DNA from: Phytomonas francai
Lineage: Eukaryota > Euglenozoa > Kinetoplastea > Trypanosomatida > Trypanosomatidae
Direction of reading: 5' to 3'
Assembly: GCA_001766655.1 (NCBI GenBank)
Contig: MJCC01000001.1
Coordinates: 239,003-303,002 of the forward strand
DNA: 64,000 nucleotides
Each line of letters starts with the position of its first letter. Position 1 is the first letter of the stretch. Below, in pieces: positions 61,428 to 64,000 of this stretch. A program made the translations under genes and the position numbers. Under the pieces are notes generated by a model that worked only from the letters and a program-made list of their open reading frames with translations, was not told the DNA's origin and did not search any database.

Positions 61428-61443
61428 TCCTTCCTGTTATTAG
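61428..61443 (+). promoter_or_regulatory. Probable spliced-leader acceptor for FEN1
   Basis: CTTCTCCTTCCTGTTATTAG: a pyrimidine tract ending in the AG at 61442-61443, 73 bases before the FEN1 start. This is the standard trans-splice layout of kinetoplastids. Confidence 0.55.
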
Positions 61444-61516
61444 TCTTCGATGGGCTATACATCCCAACTAAAAATAGAGTTTACATGTGTTTCTGTTTGC
61501 ACTACTAATCACTACA

Positions 61517-62719
61517 ATGGGAATTCTTGGACTTTCGAAACTGCTCTATGAGAAGGCTCCCGGCACTTTCAAGGAGCAGGAGCTAAAAAATTATTTTGGA
61601 CGGTCTATAGCAATCGATGCTTCCATGAGTATTTATCAATTTATTATTGCCATGAAGGGGTTTCAGGATGGACAGGGAATGGAGTTAACAAATCAGAATG
61701 GTGAGGTTACTTCTCATTTGAATGGACTGTTCAACAGGACTTTACGGATGGTTGATGAGGGGATTAAGCCAATTTACGTTTTTGATGGGGCACCACCTAA
61801 GCTAAAGGATTCTGAGTTGGAATCGCGCCGCCAAAAGGCGAACGCGGCTGAAAAGAAATTCGAACGTGCTAAAGAAGAAGGAGATGATGAATTAATGGAA
61901 AAAATGAGCAAGCGCACCGTGCGCGTGACATCAGAACAAATTAACGACTGTAAAAAATTACTAGAGCTTATGGGCATCCCAGTTGTACAGGCCCCATCCG
62001 AGGCGGAGGCGCAATGTGCCGAGTTAGTCCGTAAAGGAAAGGCCTGGGCCGTGGGAACGGAGGATATGGATGCATTAACATTCGGATCTAACATCATGTT
62101 GAGACACCTTAATTATAGTGATTCAAAGAAGCGTCCTATCGCTGAAATACATCTCGATCAGGTTTTGCAGCAAACAGGTCTATCAATGGATCAATTTATT
62201 GACCTATGCATTCTTTTAGGCTGCGATTACGTGCCCAAAATCCACGGTATTGGCCCTCAGAAAGCATGGGAAGCTATCCAAAAATACGGCAGCATCGAGG
62301 GGTTGCTGGAAAATTTGGATGTTAGCAAATATCCTATACCCTCTGGCTTTATCTTTAAGGAAGCGCGTGATTTCTTCAAAAATCCCGATGTCACCCCTGC
62401 AGAACAGCTATCTATTCAGTTCAAAGAGCCAGATGAGGAAGGTTTGTCCCATTTCCTCGTGAATGAAAAGTTATTTAACCCTGAGCGTGTCACGAAAGGC
62501 ATACTCAGGCTGAGGGAGTCGCTGAAGAGGAAAACGCAAGGAAGGCTTGACAATTTTTTCACCATAAAACCCATTCTAAAAGTGGATGCGAGCCAATCTT
62601 TTGTCAGTTCTAAACGTGCGCGGAATGCAGATAACGACAAACCCTTCCAGCCTCTCGGTACGCTTAGAAAAGCAAGCTCAGGTCATAAAAAGTCCGTGAA
62701 AAAGACGAGGCCCAATTAG
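61517..62719 (+). CDS. FEN1: Flap endonuclease 1
   Basis: 400 residues from the ATG at 61517 (MGILGLSKLL, with the second-residue Gly that the family needs exposed). The metal-binding acid residues are present: IDASMSIYQF (Asp about 34), VFDGAPPKLK (Asp about 86), PSEAEAQCAEL (Glu about 158 and 160), TEDMDALTFG (Asp about 179 and 181) and GCDYVP (Asp about 233). A PCNA-binding box QGRLDNFF is at about 341-348, and a basic tail follows. It cuts 5' flaps in Okazaki-fragment processing and long-patch repair in the nucleus, and perhaps also at the kinetoplast. All active-site parts are intact. Confidence 0.97.
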   Translation: MGILGLSKLLYEKAPGTFKEQELKNYFGRSIAIDASMSIYQFIIAMKGFQDGQGMELTNQNGEVTSHLNGLFNRTLRMVDEGIKPIYVFDGAPPKLKDSELESRRQKANAAEKKFERAKEEGDDELMEKMSKRTVRVTSEQINDCKKLLELMGIPVVQAPSEAEAQCAELVRKGKAWAVGTEDMDALTFGSNIMLRHLNYSDSKKRPIAEIHLDQVLQQTGLSMDQFIDLCILLGCDYVPKIHGIGPQKAWEAIQKYGSIEGLLENLDVSKYPIPSGFIFKEARDFFKNPDVTPAEQLSIQFKEPDEEGLSHFLVNEKLFNPERVTKGILRLRESLKRKTQGRLDNFFTIKPILKVDASQSFVSSKRARNADNDKPFQPLGTLRKASSGHKKSVKKTRPN

Positions 62720-62917
62720 TAAGCACACAAAGATTTATTATTGCAGAGGATCCACTACTCTTCGCTAGATACGAACAGTGATTAAATATAAACAATTGGA
62801 AAACGTCGCAGAAATGATATGAGTTGAAATACCGCTTCGACTTTACCCTTTCTTCAGTAAAATGTGTATCCGTTTCTTTCTCTTTTTAATGCTTTAAGGA
62901 AAAGTGAAATAGTAGCC

Positions 62918-63481
62918 ATGTCTTCTGGAGCCTTGGGGCGTGGCTCGTATCGTTCCGTTGTAGCTGGAACTCGCCCAAACAACTTACCAACGTATTATCC
63001 GTGTGCTCTAGAGCTTATTGAGCTACACAAGGCTCATCAGGAAGTTCTGCGCTTATTCTATGTAAGAGACCGAATTTTCGATAATAAGTTTCCTGGATGT
63101 TCACTGGCTAACGGGCTTTATAAGCTCGTTCCTAATAAGCGCGAAAGCTTTCATTCAAAAGAAGTAATGGAGTCAATTCGACGACGGTCAATTTGGATGC
63201 AGCGCATAAGTCGACAACGAACGTTGAACGCTGCCATTTTGGACCGAGCATCCAAGACACTCTCTTCTACTGAGGTGAAGGCGCGCTTTTCGTACCAAAC
63301 GGCGGATGCCGATGCGTACTTCAACCCCCTTCACTACACGGCCGCCAACAACTGGCCAAACTACTGGCAGCACCCCACTGCGGCGCACGTAATACCGCGA
63401 CCGAGGTGGTCGCGCGTCCCGGAGCTGGGCGGGATCACCCGCGTGCAGGATTCCATTTTAGACCCTTCTATCGACTACTGA
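62918..63481 (+). CDS. Unrecognised protein, 187 residues
   Basis: The ATG at 62918 (MSSGALGRGSYRSVV) is chosen; the frame is open upstream but with no ATG. The protein is basic and aromatic with a helix near 30-52 (CALELIELHKAHQEVL), a Cys/Gly loop (NKFPGCSLANGLYKL), an Arg-rich helix near 80-115 and a Trp/His/Pro-rich end (NNWPNYWQHPTAAHVIPRPRW). No domain is recognised. The ordered, Tyr/Trp-rich pattern resembles small kinetoplastid-specific mitochondrial or flagellar structural proteins. The flanking gene on each side is on the same strand. Confidence 0.6.
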   Translation: MSSGALGRGSYRSVVAGTRPNNLPTYYPCALELIELHKAHQEVLRLFYVRDRIFDNKFPGCSLANGLYKLVPNKRESFHSKEVMESIRRRSIWMQRISRQRTLNAAILDRASKTLSSTEVKARFSYQTADADAYFNPLHYTAANNWPNYWQHPTAAHVIPRPRWSRVPELGGITRVQDSILDPSIDY

Positions 63482-63601
63482 AGCTGCCCTGAAAAAGGCT
63501 TGCCGGGTGCTGTGGTAGTAGTATTGAAGGGGCGAAAAACATACAATAAAAAAGAAGATATTACCATTTTCCTGTTATTCGGTAAACTGTTCCTGGTGTG
63601 A

Positions 63602-63637
63602 CTCCCCCCTCTCTGCTCCTTTTCCTCATTTCTCCAG
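63602..63637 (+). promoter_or_regulatory. Probable spliced-leader acceptor
   Basis: A long CT-rich tract (CTCCCCCCTCTCTGCTCC and on) ends in CAG with AG at 63636-63637, 61 bases before the next ATG. It is the clearest trans-splice signal in the window. Confidence 0.65.
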
Positions 63638-63697
63638 AAAAGAAATCTCGAATTCTTTTTCCCCTTTAAAAAATTTCTAGTTCCAACACTATGATTC

Positions 63698-64000
63698 ATG
63701 AGGCCTGTTGATGTGGAAAAGTTCTGCGCATACTGTGCACAGGTTGGTGTCGTGAGTAAGAAGCTATCTTTTCGCACGTCATCGCTACCATGGGGTCCTA
63801 TGTCCGTCTTTGTGGACGAGCCTGTAGCCTATGGTAGTCCCATTGTGGTTGTTCCTTATCAAGCTACTCTGAACTGTCAAACAATACGGGGCAATCGCGT
63901 CCCGCACAGTCTCCCTGCGTTCTACAAAATGTTCAAATTTTTGACCAGGCGAGATCGAATGGATTCAGAAACCGCACAGAGCCTATGGCTTGCGTCATTT
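63698..64000 (+). CDS. SET-domain-like protein, N-terminal part only (runs off window)
   Basis: From the ATG at 63698, 101 codons stay open to the last base. A nearer ATG at 63691 closes after six codons. The protein starts MRPVDVEKFCAYCAQVGVV, then LPWGPMSVFVDEPVAYGSP, VVVPYQATLNC and later KFLTRRDRMDSETAQSLWL. The phrase 'F..EPVAYGSPIVVVP' has the form of the SET N-terminal strand in the RuBisCO-LSMT/SETD3/SETD6 group ('A...I..GE.L..IP'), and the later helix could be the start of the insert. The call is tentative as the SET core lies outside. A strong acceptor lies just upstream. Confidence 0.55.
   Translation, partial: MRPVDVEKFCAYCAQVGVVSKKLSFRTSSLPWGPMSVFVDEPVAYGSPIVVVPYQATLNCQTIRGNRVPHSLPAFYKMFKFLTRRDRMDSETAQSLWLASF

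Noticed and set aside
1..64000. tRNA, rRNA, spliced-leader RNA, CRISPR arrays, telomere repeats and retroelements
   Set aside because: I looked for paired A and B boxes, the spliced-leader exon, TTAGGG runs, regular spacer repeats and reverse-transcriptase motifs and saw none. A computed scan could still find small RNAs.

Overview
The window reads as nuclear DNA of a kinetoplastid flagellate, most likely a trypanosomatid. All supported genes lie on the + strand as one uninterrupted polycistronic array. No coding region needs an intron. Many starts are preceded by a polypyrimidine tract followed by AG, the layout expected of spliced-leader acceptor sites (clear cases end at 4227, 46935, 61443 and 63637). 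The gene set fits: mitochondrial acyl carrier protein, a single-domain secreted PDI of 133 residues, a kinesin, many coiled-coil proteins, and an acylated protein starting MGNLCSS. I cannot name the genus. Standard stop codons are used.

Layout. 1-14.5 kb is GC-rich in genes and AT-rich between them: a WD40 protein with Sfi1-like repeats (cut by the window edge), a small membrane protein, a MYND/SET methyltransferase-like protein, a helical-repeat protein, a PinX1-type G-patch protein, a kinesin, and a coiled-coil gene interrupted by a 255-N assembly gap. 14.6-16.6 kb is a direct tandem duplication with a 1,000-base offset carrying two PDI/thioredoxin-like genes that diverge in three short patches. 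16.8-38.8 kb holds deoxyribose-phosphate aldolase, a staphylococcal-nuclease-type protein, a long coiled-coil protein, a membrane protein, a PIG-X/Pbn1-like GPI mannosyltransferase subunit, a WDR54-like propeller, a BRCT protein, a protein with four zinc ribbons, a large APC5-like TPR protein, an NXT1-like export factor, a third thioredoxin-like gene with a degenerate active site, and two unrecognised genes.

From about 40.25 to 48.93 kb the base composition changes abruptly: genes and spacers are both richer in GC than on either side. This block holds a small Cys-rich protein, a papain-family peptidase whose start codon is out of frame by one base, a COQ6-like monooxygenase, a small protein, a Jagunal-like membrane protein, and at least one further broken reading frame. 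It may be a foreign, decaying or wrongly joined segment.

49.1-54.3 kb returns to AT-rich context with a cis-prenyltransferase carrying an unusual insertion, a WDR26/GID7-like LisH-WD40 protein and an Mpv17/PMP22-like protein. 54.3-57.2 kb is a long gene-free tract with strong C-over-G skew that flips to T/G-rich near 56.58 kb. The last part holds mitochondrial acyl carrier protein, a 2.6 kb AT-rich spacer, an ODR4-like protein, FEN1, an unrecognised gene and the start of a SET-domain-like gene that runs off the window.

The genes are not a metabolic operon. They are housekeeping functions of DNA repair, mRNA export, ubiquitin ligases, GPI and dolichol synthesis, ubiquinone synthesis, mitochondrial lipid synthesis and cytoskeleton, placed together by polycistronic transcription.
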